Assembly (NCBI GenBank): GCA_001414485.1
Contig: LLEY01000104.1
Coordinates: 1-64,000, forward strand
Direction: 5' to 3'
DNA length: 64,000 nucleotides
Source of the DNA: Calycina herbarum
Taxonomy: Eukaryota; Ascomycota; Leotiomycetes; Helotiales; Pezizellaceae
Shown here: positions 22,139-33,402 of the stretch, in pieces
Layout of the letters: each line of letters opens with the position of its first letter
How positions within the stretch are numbered: position 1 is the stretch's first letter
Notes under the pieces: generated by a model
Seen by the model: only the letters and a program-made list of their open reading frames with translations
Databases searched by the model: none
Told to the model about the DNA's origin: nothing
Made by a program: the position numbers and the translations under genes

Positions 22139-22924
22139 ATGGCAAAAGTCTACCTCCACCTCGTCCGCCACGCCCAAGGCTTCCACAACCTCTCAACCGA
22201 AAACCACATCCTCCCCGACCCCTCCCTCACCCCCCTAGGAGAAACCCAATGCCAAACGCTCTCCTCAAACTTCCCCCACCACTCAAAAATCACCCACCTC
22301 GTCGCCTCCCCTCTGCGAAGAACACTCTACACCTGTCTCCTCTCCTTCCCATCCGCCGTCTCAGCAGGAAAGAAAATCCTCGCCATTCCCGAACTGCAAG
22401 AGACTTCCAATCTCCCCTGTGACACCGGCAGCGAACCCTCTGTCCTAGCCGCAGAATTCGGCCCCAAAGGAACAGTAGATTTATCTCTTGTACATGAAGG
22501 TTGGAACACGAATACAGGCCGTTGGCTCCCCTCCGCCTCCGCAATCGAAGCTCGCGCCCGCGAAGCACGAGTCCTCCTGAGAAAACTAGGACAAGAAGCT
22601 GCGGATGCGAGTGGGGAGGACCAACATATTGTGGTTGTTACTCATGGTGGGTACCTACATTATTTTACCGATGATTGGGATGGACATGAGAAGTTCACTG
22701 GTACTGGGTGGGCGAATACCGAGTTCCGGAGTTATGGATTCGTGAGTTCTGAGGATGCGGATGCTGCGCTTGTTGAGACTGGTGAGAGTCGGTTGGCGAG
22801 ACGGGGGACTGAACATGCGTTGAGTAAGGATGAGCAGAGGATTTTGAGGGATACGGCGGAGAAAGGATGGAGGGCTTCTGGGTTCCAGACTCCGCCCGAG
22901 GTTGCGGAGGAGGCAAAGTTGTGA
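22139..22924 (+). CDS. Histidine phosphatase superfamily (phosphoglycerate-mutase-like) protein
   Basis: A single exon of 261 aa. The phosphoacceptor motif LVRHAQG is at residues 8-14 (His11), Arg60 lies in ASPLRRT, and the second histidine is in VVVTHGGYLH (His169). This is the full catalytic core of branch-1 histidine phosphatases. Fungal members of this size are usually cytosolic phosphatases of unspecified substrate rather than glycolytic mutase, and I infer phosphatase activity. Base composition changes within the gene: the first 60% is very C-rich in third positions, the rest G-rich. The convergent neighbour shows the same 5' C-rich to 3' G-rich gradient on its own strand. No signal peptide or TM. 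Confidence 0.9.
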   Translation: MAKVYLHLVRHAQGFHNLSTENHILPDPSLTPLGETQCQTLSSNFPHHSKITHLVASPLRRTLYTCLLSFPSAVSAGKKILAIPELQETSNLPCDTGSEPSVLAAEFGPKGTVDLSLVHEGWNTNTGRWLPSASAIEARAREARVLLRKLGQEAADASGEDQHIVVVTHGGYLHYFTDDWDGHEKFTGTGWANTEFRSYGFVSSEDADAALVETGESRLARRGTEHALSKDEQRILRDTAEKGWRASGFQTPPEVAEEAKL

Positions 22925-23235
22925 AGAGCAGACGGGATTTTGAATAGAGGGATGTTGTGTTTTACGGGCCTTTGGATTAGGATGGAGTTTGGATATAAAG
23001 GACGCTTGGATACAAAAGAGAACGTAGAAGAGACTGATAGATGACGTATAATAGATCGGTAGACCATTACTAGAAAACTAGAAATAGAAAGAGATTGCAA
23101 CTCTATTTGAAGTCACTAATTTAATAAGAGAGGGATGTTGGAAGTATTTCTTGTTATTACACACTACACAAATTCTGCATGTATAAATACAAACTTGTAT
23201 ACAAATACATCACATATTCCTACAAAAACTACCCC
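22925..23235. other. Convergent intergenic, no gene seen
   Basis: The spacer of about 310 bp between the histidine phosphatase gene and the alpha/beta hydrolase gene, which end toward each other. AT-rich with runs of TACAAATACA near 23180-23220, consistent with shared 3' UTR and polyadenylation signals. Confidence 0.4.
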
Positions 23236-24828
23236 TCAATCCAGACACTCCTCAATCCACTCCCGAACCTCCTCCCCCTTAACCCCATCTTTACACTCCC
23301 AAACCCCCACCCTCTTCATCCCCTCCGCCTCGGGATCCAAATCCTCATCCCACATCTTCCGATCCTTGAATTCCAATTGACTGATACTTCTCCTCATCAA
23401 GCCCCCTAACTCTTTTGCCTGTGTCAAAGGTGTGATTTTGTCTTTCTTAACTTTGCTCTTTGGCTTTGTGGGTTTTGACAAAGAGGGGGGCGGTGGGGTA
23501 ACCAGGAATAGACATCGAGGGATTTTCAAGTCTGATTTGGGAGGTGGGAATTTGAGGTGTGATTTCCTAGGGGCGGGGGAGAGGTCTGTTGTTGTTACTG
23601 TTTTCCTCGGACGACCACGAGGTTGTGTGAGAGCTTTTTCCAAGGACGTAGATTTTGAATCCAACGATCCATCCATCCCATCATCGTTCAGCAACCCCGA
23701 ATACTCATTCTCCCCCGGATCTTCCTCCTTCGTCGGCCAACTAGGTGGAACATTAACCCCGGCAGTCCGGAAAAATAGTATTGGGGAGACGAAAGTATCA
23801 AATGTTCCTGCTGGATCGGAGAATAGATGTTTCTTTATCTTATGTAGTTTCCGAATATCCCAGGAGTCGAAGTCTTCTACTTCTTGGACATGAGAGGGGA
23901 GTTCTTCTGGAGGGGGGGAGGTACCAAATTCTGTCCAGTCGAAGATCCCATTTTTGGAGATTATACCCGCGATTTGATGGGGGTGGGATTTGGAGATGAT
24001 GGACTCGGTTAGTGCTAGGGAGGTTGCGAGGGTACCGCCTAGGTAGGAGCCGTAGATTAGGATGGGTCTTTGGGGGTTTTTGGTTGGTGTTGGTGGTGGA
24101 GTTGGGATTGTTGGTTTTCGGGTGGGAGAGCCATTTAATGAGAGAGGGGTTGAATTGGGTGCATAGGAGGGAACAAGTGAATCTGTGAGGAAGGAGAAGG
24201 CGTGGAGAGTGTCGTGAAGTGGTGTTGGGAAGGGGTGGTTAGCGTATTCTGGATGTGATGAGAGGAGGTTTAGGGTAGAGGGTGATGGAGGAGGAGAAGC
24301 GTCAACGTCTGTGGAAACGTGACGAGGTAGTGAGGAGAGATGGTTCCATCGATAGTTTATACGGGCTACCGCGGCGGTCGGTGAGAGGAGAAATGATGGA
24401 ATTAGGGGGTGCTTTTCTCGTAGATGGCAGCCCGTCGGTGGGAGATAGATGAAGAGAGGTGTGGTAGGTTTGGACAGGAGATTCGAGTTATATAAACTGG
24501 ATATGTGTTAGTGATATTTGACATAGAGGAGGCATCTCAAAGGAAAGTCTCACAAAAGGAAGCGAGTCACGTGTGGTGGGCTCATATAGTTTTCATTTTT
24601 ATGAGAGAGGAAGAGCACTTACTCAACTGTAATGGACCCCGATGCTCCACAAGTTACTTTAAAAGTTTCAACATCTCTTTCCTCCTTATCATCTCTGACC
24701 TCACGTGTATTGGAAGAATACAATCTAGCAGGCGAATGCCATCTGCAGGTTCCTGGGATGATGGCGAACTGAGAATGCAATAAACGTTTCCTGCGCATAA
24801 AGATCCACCTATGCGAAGAGAGCTTCAT
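23236..24828 (-). CDS. Alpha/beta-hydrolase-fold protein, possibly mitochondrial
   Basis: Exons 24828-24623 and 24496-23236 join over a 126-nt intron (GTAAGT...CCAG), giving 488 aa. The start could also be 24915 (517 aa). The N-terminus (MKLSSHRWIFMRRKRLL) is basic and amphipathic, like a mitochondrial presequence. After SITVDLYNS comes FIYLPPTG (oxyanion-side strand) and YGSYLGG, a G-x-S-x-G nucleophile elbow. Late in the protein is a basic insertion with PRGRPRK, an AT-hook-like core, and a lysine-rich KPKSKVKKDK. The C-terminal helix ends in EWIEECLD. I infer an esterase/lipase-like fold of unknown substrate. The second exon is open for 420 codons with only a late internal Met, so the first exon is needed for initiation. 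Confidence 0.8.
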
Positions 24829-27227
24829 GGGGCAATCACTTCGCAACAAACCGCGTTCCACGGTTGATACGGTGAAAATGCGCAAGATACCGCGATGTTG
24901 GAGGACTCGTCGCACGCAGACAGAAACACGTCAGCTACGGCAAGATCCACGGCTTTGTTTGTCGCCGATCTGCGTTCGATCCATGAGCTGATGCGATCGT
25001 CGACTGAATTGAGGGAATTGGATTGATGGTTGTGTGGCTTGGGTTGATGGATTTCCGAGGATGTGGTCTTGGATTTGCCGATCAAGAGTTGCGATTGTGA
25101 GAGCTCTGGGGAATAACCGAACCCTGCAAAGAAATGAAAATACCAAAGATAATATTCCTAAACTCATTTTATACATCAGAAGTAAGCGCTCACTCCATCT
25201 TCGTTTCTTCTCTTTATCTCCATCAACCCAACTATTTTGGATAATCGTTCGTTTGGTAATCTCATTATCCCAAACTCCTCGCATAACCACCCACATTCTC
25301 CTACCCCACTTCATACATTAAACTCAGTAACCGAGTTTATATTTGTTAGCTAGGGGTTTGTAACTTCAAGTCCAAATCTTGAACAAGAGGAATTGGCATG
25401 TAATGGTCTGGGCTGGAACCAGAAGTGGGAGGAGTCTTTTGAGTTTCGAATGGCGCCTTTCTCTGCAGACGAATGCCTAGCAATGCCTAGAACTCCTTGA
25501 ATTCGGAGTCTCCGTAACCTGATTCATGAGGTTTCTTCCTGCATTCAAGAACTTCTCAGCCTCAAAAACATCTACTCACTCACCGCTCATATTTCCAAGC
25601 ACCTCGCGATAAGATCGTCGTAATTCTCCAACCAATGAATGGGACCTCATATAAATATTTTCGTGTCGGGAGCCGATTACCGGTTACTGGCTGCGTACCT
25701 GTCATCCCCATTCTGGAACTCTTCTCAGCCAATGATCACGTCAGGTATACGCCCCCTGGAGTGAGAGTGAGAGTGAAGGCTGTGCTGCTGCAGTGCTCAC
25801 TCTTCTGCAAGTGCAGCAGCTGCACGGCGCATTCGCTATCTCCTGTAAATAAATAAAAAGCACGCTTTGGCTAACTGCATCGGGCGGAAAAGGGGCTGAA
25901 GGGGGTGATCTCGGGAAGGATTCGACCAAACAATGGCAATCTTTGCACAAGGCGGCCCGGCTCTAGGCAAAGAGGGTGGGTGCATGGCATGGAAACACGT
26001 TTGGGGCAGCCCTTCTTGGAGCGGGGAAAGGAGCTTGGAGACGGGTAGCGACTTGTCACTTGCGTTAGCTTGGGAGAGCTACTCTACTCTACAACTAGTA
26101 CTAGTATCTCTTCTCGTGGGCCGGGTGCCACTGGCTTGCGATTGCTTCATGTAGCCTCTGCCACCGTCTTGTGACTGCGAGTGGGTGGCACTGGTCAAGC
26201 CACTTCTGCACAGTGTGGTGGGCTATGCCTTGAGGGGGATGAAGAGTGCTTTGTTTCAATGTTGGAACTGCAAGTCTTGCAGCAAAGCCTTGGAGGCCGC
26301 GAATATGTTTCGAAGGGGCAAGGCATGTTGGTTATTAAGAGAGCGAGAGCGAATAACAAGCGACTTGAAGAGAACGAGCTGACGGGAATCGTCGTTGCTA
26401 TACGGAGAGGACGTATAAGGAGAGGGAGGAGTGAAGAAGTGGAAAAAGAAGAGTGACTGGCAGCTGAGCTCTATGATGAGGAAAATAACCCCTCCCCCTC
26501 CCTATCAAGACCTGGAAGAGCCCACGTTTTCACATGTGCGATTCGGATAGCCAATAGCCAACACTTGAAGCTCTCTCCCACTCTTGATATCTCAACAAGA
26601 ATTTCAGACTATAATATGCTCTTGCTAGCGCCATCTCACTCTTTATTAATACCTATTTACTCGTTCTCGCTTCAGCGCCCGCGCGTTCAGCGTAAATTTC
26701 GGACCGCTTTTTTAGACTGCGGCGTTGCAGACCCCTACCGGCGCACTAGGCCAGCTAATTTGGGGCTGGTCCACCAACCTTCTTGATCTTCAACCCTTTC
26801 TCTCCTTCTTCCCTCTCTCCTTCCCTCTTCCCCACGATCTTCTGCGCGCGCGACTCTTTTTCTTTTCTTTCTCATAAATCCGACTTTTAATACATAGAGA
26901 AACTTGTCTTAATTGGCCTGTCCTCAACCTTGTCGTGAGTTGATTCACCAACCGCCCGCCGTCAGCCACGCCTGAATGAGGCTGTGAATGTCGGTCCCAT
27001 TTACGTACCTAACACTAACGCGACTTAAACTAGGCAAGGCACACAATCCTTCAACATACACAACTCCTCTCCTTTTCAAATACAAGAGGCTACCTCAACA
27101 TCAATTCATGGCGAAGACACGAATTTAATACAACCACGAAACTCACCTCAATCCTCTTCAACGATACATTTTGGCCGACGGGGGTTGAAGGAGACCAACC
27201 GAACGGAGGAAGATAAGATAACCCAAG
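24829..27227. other. Long divergent intergenic region, no gene supported
   Basis: 2.4 kb between divergent genes (hydrolase minus, glycosyltransferase plus). Several open frames of 60-127 codons overlap on opposite strands without motifs. The right part (26780-27220) is C/T-rich, with long CCTTCTCTC tracts typical of a highly used fungal promoter and leader. A CTACTCTAC...ACTAGTACTAGTA patch at 26081-26106 is a local repeat. No transposon ends found. Confidence 0.45.
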
Positions 27228-29127
27228 ATGGCAAAGAAAAGCTGCATGAGCAACCTGCGGGGGGTTTTCCAGAGTGTCTTGTTCGCGTCAATTATCTATG
27301 GCTGCATTTACCTCACCGTCATAATTTTCCAGACAGGATCAATCCCAAAATCAGCCGCAGATCTCTACCGAACCCCTTCTGCGAATCACCGCCCAGGGTC
27401 CTCCTCTTCAGACAGCGTTGGGTCGGCAGGACCACGGTTACCTACCAATAAGTTAAAGGTTGAGGATATCAAGCCAAGTGCCAATTGGTATAACAGACCA
27501 GAGAGTTTAGTGGTGCCCAAGGACGACTTTCTGGGCAAGAGGCCCAACATCGATGCGATTGCGAACCTCACAAGACTGGTGGAAGAATGCAGAGGGTCAT
27601 ATGCGAATATCGAGAAGATGCCATATGTCTACGACTGCTTGAAATACATGGAAACGGCCGAACACGAGTACTACTACACTCCCCCCAGCGGGGAACGAGC
27701 GAGCGAGCAGCCCCCGAAGCTTGCAGAGTATCTCAACTCAGATGGTGCCGACAATACTCTTGCTCAGTATCCCAAATATAAACCAGCCACAAAGACCTCC
27801 ATCGGGCAATGCAATGGACCAATTGTGCCATATCACGTATACTGGACCGGGCCTGCAACTTGGCGTGTGGAGCTCTTCGTCAAGAGTCATTTCCACACTC
27901 AAAACATTCCTTGCGTGCGATTGTGGATTTGGTTAGACGGCGATCGAGACCCGAATGCGGCGGAGAAGATGATGAACAATGATCCATTGTTCAAGAAATT
28001 TTTACCGTTTGTTGAGCGCGGAGATATTGTTTTGAAGACATGGAAATTCCCATCCAAAATTCCATTACCAAAAGGCGACAACACCGATGGGGTTGGATAT
28101 TACAAGAACCCTGGGAAGCCAAATTCGAAGAACGAGACTTTGGTTGGAGAAAGCTTGATCCGGGATGCGAACGACCAAGAATGGTTGGTTTTGACAGAGA
28201 AGCAAATGACCTTCTTGCCCGTTGCAGTATCTGATGCGGTTCGGTTTGTTGTTCTGCATATTTATGGAGGGGCTTACTTTGATATGGACGTTGTTATGCT
28301 TCGAGACATGCGCCCACTTTTGATTGGAGAAAAGCATTCATTTGCTGAACGCTGGGGTGGCCATCCTTCGCCTGGGGATTACAACACTGCCATCATGTCA
28401 CTTTCCGCCAACTCTACGCTCTCTTCCTATTTACTGCGAGGAGGCGTACGCATGGGTCTCAATTTCCACCCAAGAGTTATTGGAGTCATGAGTGTAAAGG
28501 ACCATAGAAATCAAGAGTTCCATATGCTCGAAACTGCAGCATTTGATCCAATCTGGACCGAATTCAATTGGGATCGACTAGGACGATGCACTGTTCCTTG
28601 TATTCACGATTATGGACAAGTATTCAAGGGAAAGAACGCATTTCCTTTGAAAGATGAATGGGAGAGTTATGATGGGCAACCATTGAAACTGATTTCGGCA
28701 TCAAAGAAGAGCCACTTCTGGGAGATGAAGCGTGATGTGGCCGAGGTAGAAGAGAAGTCTTTAGAGGTCCGAGCAAGCGAAAAATCGACCACCGAAGTTG
28801 TTACCATCGACAAAGAAGCATTGAGTAAAGCAGAGTATAACATTGAGGAAGACAAGTACCCGCCTACGAATCGAACCATGGAGAATTTCTTCCGGGGTGC
28901 ATGGACATATCACGTTCACAACCAGGTTAGTTTATTGCATCCTTGTTTTCTGAACAGTTTACTAACAATATTTACAGTGGGCTAAGAATCCTGAACCTTC
29001 TTCTTGGTTGAATGTGATCCAACGTGCACAAGACGGATTTTTCTCTCACGGTCGTATGAACCCATATGGCGAAAAATGGGATGGCCCAAGCATTGTTGAA
29101 TACGAAAACAGCTGGGAATACCCTTGA
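27228..29127 (+). CDS. Type II membrane glycosyltransferase with DXD motif (GT32-like)
   Basis: Exons 27228-28925 and 28978-29127 join over a 52-nt intron with a textbook branch site (CTAAC), giving 615 aa. A short cytosolic tail and one membrane anchor (about 13-36) place it as a type II Golgi/ER protein. The catalytic part shows YHVYWTGPATW, LWIWLDGD, an AVSDAVRFVVLHIYGG run, and the metal/nucleotide-sugar site YFDMDVV (DMD at 352-354), as in the sugar-binding-region glycosyltransferases (PF04488, Och1-type GT32). The C-terminal exon supplies WAKNPEPSSW and the end ENSWEYP. The donor sugar is probably GDP-Man or UDP-Gal. The product is unknown. The ATG is preceded by a long pyrimidine-rich leader. 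Confidence 0.9.
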
Positions 29128-30128
29128 TTTTCCGAAACCTCAAACCCTCTCGATCCCTAGCCTTATCGGCAAACTCAAATCCAATATGGAACAAACCCCT
29201 TCGCCTTCGGGCATCTTTACCCGAAAACTTAATCAACAGACAAAACCACGGCGACACGAAGATGACCAAACTCAGAAGAGATTACAACGTCCCACGACGA
29301 TTGACGACCCCGGTACATAGCCTTCACGACCACGACCCTTCGAACTCGCACATAGAAAACCTACAGATAATCCAACACGTACAGAACAGAAAACCAATTT
29401 TTGAACATCGCATAGCAACCAGGACTTGGGATTGGGGAAGATTCATTCCAAGGGGTTACATATAAGAAGAGAGGAGTGTACATACAACCCTTTTTTTTAT
29501 CCTACGCCATGAGAGGAGTCGATATCGATTCGGGAAAGGGCCCCTCGGAGATGGCGAGGGGGCTTTGTTATAAATACGAAATGAAAAAGAGAGGCATACA
29601 TTGCAGGCGTACGATATTTGTACTTTTTCCCCTTGGGGAGTCTTTTTTCCTTTTTTCTTTCTCTCTCAGGCGTCAAGGAGACGAAACTTTGGATTTCTGG
29701 GGTTTTGGGGGTTGCGCTTTTTCCTTTTTATCAAGATGAGGGGAATGGAGCTGTGTATTGGATTTTGTGTTTGGCTGGGGTGTAGAAGAGAATGAGATGA
29801 GTCCCTCCACAGATGATGGATGGGGTGCAAGTACAGAACATGGGTTGATGGAGGATAGAGTGTGAGAAGAGAAGAGATGAGAGATGAGATGCGCTATACC
29901 CTTGAATAAAAAAGCCTGTGTGAAATACAAATAAATTTCAATTTTCTGTCTCTGAAAGCTTTGGTGTATGAGTTCAAATCCTCGTTCAACATACACATAT
30001 GATGGTATGCCGGAACAAGGCTCAAGCGTTTCAGGGGAGATCAAGGAAGTCCTGAGGTCAGGAAGGCCGTTGTGATTTGGTATGACTGAAGGGCACCTGA
30101 ATGATAACGGAGTAAGGAGGCATGAATC
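29128..30128. other. Intergenic, no gene seen
   Basis: The 3' flank of the glycosyltransferase gene up to the transposon island. It contains T-rich stretches (TTTTTTTT near 29491; TTTTTCCTTTTTTC near 29644) and open frames with no motif. No recognisable feature. Confidence 0.4.
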
Positions 30129-30475
30129 ATTAATATCAGTGTGAGAAATGAGTATAGTAGAGTAGAGTAGAGTAGTGAATTATACTGCTACTCTACTCTA
30201 CTCAATACTACTTGAGTACCGTACTACTCGAGTAAGTACTCAAGTAGTACTCAGACCATCTCGGACCGATCCGGACCGAGGCCTCGGAGGCTCGGACGAA
30301 GCCCTGCTAATATTTCCAGTCTATCGGAGGGAGTACTTGGAATGAAAAATATTTTTAAAATTCCTCTATAAAGAAAAAGGGAATGAGAGATAAGCTAAAC
30401 AATCGATGTAGTTTTTGAAAAGGTAGTTGTTGTCTTTCTTTCTTACTACTTAGTAGTAAGTTGTATTTTCGTATA

Positions 30476-32336
30476 ACGTGGTATACCAGGACCTCGTGAT
30501 TATCAGGACCTCGTGAATTTTTTCCCTACCCTACTACCTCCAACTTTAACACGCGTTTTCTCAACAACTACCTAATAGAATCTCAAACCTAAGAAGCTCG
30601 AATTATCCTAGCTATTAAAGCTATTCGATCATCTAAACGAATAAACTGTAGTAAAGCTATAAAGCTATATAGAGTCCCTTATTCTATACTTACCGATAGA
30701 ATAGCTAGTCGAACTACTCTTAGTAAACGCTGGCTAGCAAATTATAAAATAACTATAATAGAAGAGGAGGTGATTATTCAAAATATACTTAATCTAGATA
30801 TAAGAGGATTTACGCCCTAGCTAGGTAGTGTAGAAGATATAGCAAATTATATACTCGAGTCGTATAGAGGATAACGCGTTAGAAAGAACTAGGTACAACG
30901 ATTTATACAACGACGTCTAGAACTAAAGACGTGTTTTAATCGCGTTTACGATTTCTAAAAGGCTTTGTATAAAGATCCTAAGCTAATTAGCGCGTGGTTT
31001 TAACTAGTAGAGAATATACGAGCGAAATATAGGATCTAAGACTACGATTTCTATAACTTTAACGAGACTGGTTTTATAATAGGTGTTATCTATGCTAGAA
31101 TAGTTATTATATACGCTAATCGACGTAGTAGAGGTAAGGCTATCTAGCTAGATAATTAGGAATAGGCTATAGCAATTGTCTATATTAATAGAGAGGGTTT
31201 AAGTATCCCTCTATTCTTAGTAGTTTAAGAGAAAAATCACCTTATTAGTTAGTATACTAAGAGCGGTCTTCTTAATAACTAGGTTATTAAACTAACTAGT
31301 AATAGATAGACTAATAATAAGACGAGCTTAGAATAGCTAGAATACTTTAATAAGTATACTCGTAGTTATATAAAAGAGCTATATCGAATATTAGTTTTAG
31401 ATAGGTATAAGAGTTATAAATTAGTAGTATTCTAAGAGTATTATAAGTTATATAATATTATTACTCTTTGCCTACCTTCTTATTCGTCTTATCTAACCTA
31501 GCTACTTAATATTAGGTGTTTTAGTATTCTTAAACATATATATAGGTATTAAATTAAGACCTTTATTAAAGCTTATATAAACTATATTACTAAGGTTAAG
31601 TTCTTTCTTATGTTTTATATAGTCTATAACTAGTTAATAATAACCTAAAACGCTAAAGCTAGGTTCTATAGAGCTGGTCTAGTACCTCTAGAACCCTAGA
31701 CTATAATCTTAAAGCTTAATATTAAGTTATAGACTCCTATACTTACTAGACCCCCCTCTGCCGACGCTACCCCTTAGGTCTCCTAGACTTCTTATAACTC
31801 TTCTAAAGCTCTTTTATAATCAACTCTTGTTAAGGATCGTATTACTCGTTACTAAGAAAGCTTACTAATACCTATTTTCTAGATAATTGCTTTATTAGTA
31901 AAAGGTATAGAGCGATTAGCCTATAAGGTGACCCTCTTATTAGCCTAGGTTTATATACTTCGAATAGTAAATAAAGCCCTTAGTAAACGCTAGAGAGCTA
32001 AAAATACCTATGTCTAAGAAGGAGGTATACTTACTATAGAGGATGTATAGGACAGATTAGCCTAGAAGAATACAGAGGAGCAGGTTCAACGTAATAAGCG
32101 CTCTAGGGAGAGTAGAGAAGATAAAGGATAAACGACTTAGTAACGTTATAGCACTTATAGAAAAACTAGTTATAATATATAGACGTGTTAAGAAGTTATA
32201 GATACATCTAGTTTATTAGATTCTGAGTAGTTTTAATTAATTTAATATGTTATAGTAGTTTTATTATATTTTAAAGTAGTAGGGTAGGAAAAAATTTACG
32301 AGGTTCTGATAATCACGAGGTCCTGGTATACTACGT
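30476..32336 (+). mobile_element. RIP-degraded pogo/Fot-type DNA transposon
   Basis: The termini are inverted repeats of more than 50 bp (left from ACGTGGTATACCAGG, right ending CCTGGTATACTACGT) flanked by TA at 30474-30475 and 32337-32338. Just inside the left end is a 17-bp unit in tandem (30487-30503 and 30504-30520). At 1861 bp it has the size usual for Fot1/pogo elements. The interior is AT-rich with almost no CA or TG dinucleotides, as after RIP. It sits inside the hAT-like copy and so arrived later. Confidence 0.85.
30590..32210 (+). pseudogene. pogo-type DDE transposase remnant
   Basis: Reading through stops gives the order expected of a Fot1/pogo transposase: helix-turn-helix-like LTDRIASRTTLSKRW, then DFYNFNETGFIIGVI (family form YNFDETGFMMG; the catalytic Asp now reads Asn), the KNHLI...TKSGL block, LVLDRYKSY (second catalytic Asp; family LVLDGHESH), CLPSYSSYLTQLL, and a C-terminal LVPLEPQTII. 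Many Trp and Gln positions are TAG/TAA, and Gly/His are replaced in the direction expected of C-to-T changes. It cannot encode a functional enzyme. Confidence 0.85.
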
Positions 32337-32451
32337 TACTTATATATTTACTAGTATAGAATACTTCTATTTATAGACTACTCTACTCTACTCAAGTAGT
32401 GCTCGAGTAGTAATAAGTAGTAGAGTATTTTATTCTCACACTAATCATTAT

Positions 32452-32994
32452 AGTAGAGAGTGAAGTTCTATTCCTTCTCTGGTCTTGGGATGTTGACATC
32501 ATAACCTATTGTAGTTTATGACGTAAAGCTTCCCTTAAGCTTTATTTATTAGATTAGTTATGTGAAGAGTAATTGAAACGTGAAATATATGTGATAGTAA
32601 ATCTCGCGTAAGTAGGAAACATGAAAGAAAGAAGATAGCTAGCTAAGATAAAAGCATAAACAAGATTTCCACTTGTGATATTGACTTCGTTCTGCCACTT
32701 TTTCTGGGTTCAACTTTTAGATTGAGTCCCTGGTTGTGGAATGGATTGGCGATGACAAAGATATAGTTACTTTCTCAAATCTTAGGTTGGAATTTGGGAA
32801 ATCTGGAACTTGAGTTGCCCGAGGCAAGAGAGGGAAAGAGTAAAAGAAAAAGAAAAAGAAAAAGAAAAAGAAAAAGAAAAAGAAAAAGGAAGAGAAGGGG
32901 ACATTATTTTGTGAACACCAACTATTACTTGTATTTGTAACAACACGAGAGCTACTAGCGTAATGAGAAACGAGGTGTAATTACAGAGCCAAGA
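32452..32994. other. Spacer between the two miniature elements
   Basis: Non-coding, with ordinary CA/TG content in most of its length. That contrasts with the RIP-altered elements on both sides and suggests RIP did not spread far. It contains a purine microsatellite. Confidence 0.4.
32841..32888 (+). repeat. (AAAAAG)n microsatellite
   Basis: About eight near-perfect AAAAAG units form a purine-only tract within a longer GA-rich stretch. A simple repeat with no evidence of function. Confidence 0.85.
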
Positions 32995-33002
32995 ATCGCA
33001 AA

Positions 33003-33394
33003 CAGTGTGAGAAATGAGTAGAGTACTACTCGAGAAATTCAGACCGAGTTAGGACTAACTAGGCCGGAGCTTAGAGCAGTATCAGAGTAGCGCTACTAGT
33101 AGTACTAAGGGCTTAAGTAAGATCTTCTATCTACTATTTACTACTTAACCCCTTTTAAAAATGGCCTTAATAAATTAGTATTAATTAAATAGTTGTTTAT
33201 TTATCTTATGAATCCTCTAGAAATATTAACTATTTACTCATATACTTATAATTTCTATTTATAATACTACTACTCAAGTAGTTATAAGTAACTACTCTAC
33301 TCTACTCAACTGAAATTTAAGTACTACTCTACTCTACTCTACTCACACTACTCAGAGTACTACTTGAGTACCTGAGTAATTTGTGCTCACCCTG
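33003..33394. mobile_element. hAT-like miniature element, copy 2, with perfect 8-bp target duplication
   Basis: The element starts CAGTGTGAGAAATG and ends GTGCTCACCCTG. It is flanked directly by ATCGCAAA on both sides (32995-33002 and 33395-33402), the 8-bp duplication typical of hAT transposons. The termini share an imperfect inverted repeat (CAG-GTGAG). The 392 bp include arrays of ACTCT/AGAGT and palindromes around CTCAAGTAG, like copy 1. No transposase is encoded. The start and interior are recognisably related to copy 1 but strongly diverged, with C-to-T type differences. Confidence 0.8.
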
Positions 33395-33402
33395 ATCGCA
33401 AA

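Larger units (their letters stand above)
30137..32443. mobile_element. hAT-like miniature element, copy 1, split by a pogo insertion
   Basis: The left end is CAGTGTGAGAAATGAG (from 30137). The right end is TTCTCACACTA (to 32443), its inverted repeat with the terminal C changed to T. Flanks ATTAATAT (30129-30136) and ATCATTAT (32444-32451) match at 6 of 8 positions, as a decayed 8-bp target duplication. The interior has tandem AGTAG units and interleaved palindromes of the ACTTGAGTA/TACTCAAGT type. Removing the pogo-like element at 30476-32336 leaves about 446 bp, so it has no transposase of its own. A second copy with a perfect duplication at 33003-33394 defines the family. Confidence 0.7.

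Noticed and set aside
25635..26456. Several open frames in the 24.8-27.2 kb gap
   Set aside because: They lie in a GC- or CT-rich promoter-like region on conflicting strands, without domain features.
32841..32888. A CRISPR-like or regularly spaced repeat array
   Set aside because: It is an uninterrupted hexanucleotide microsatellite without spacers.
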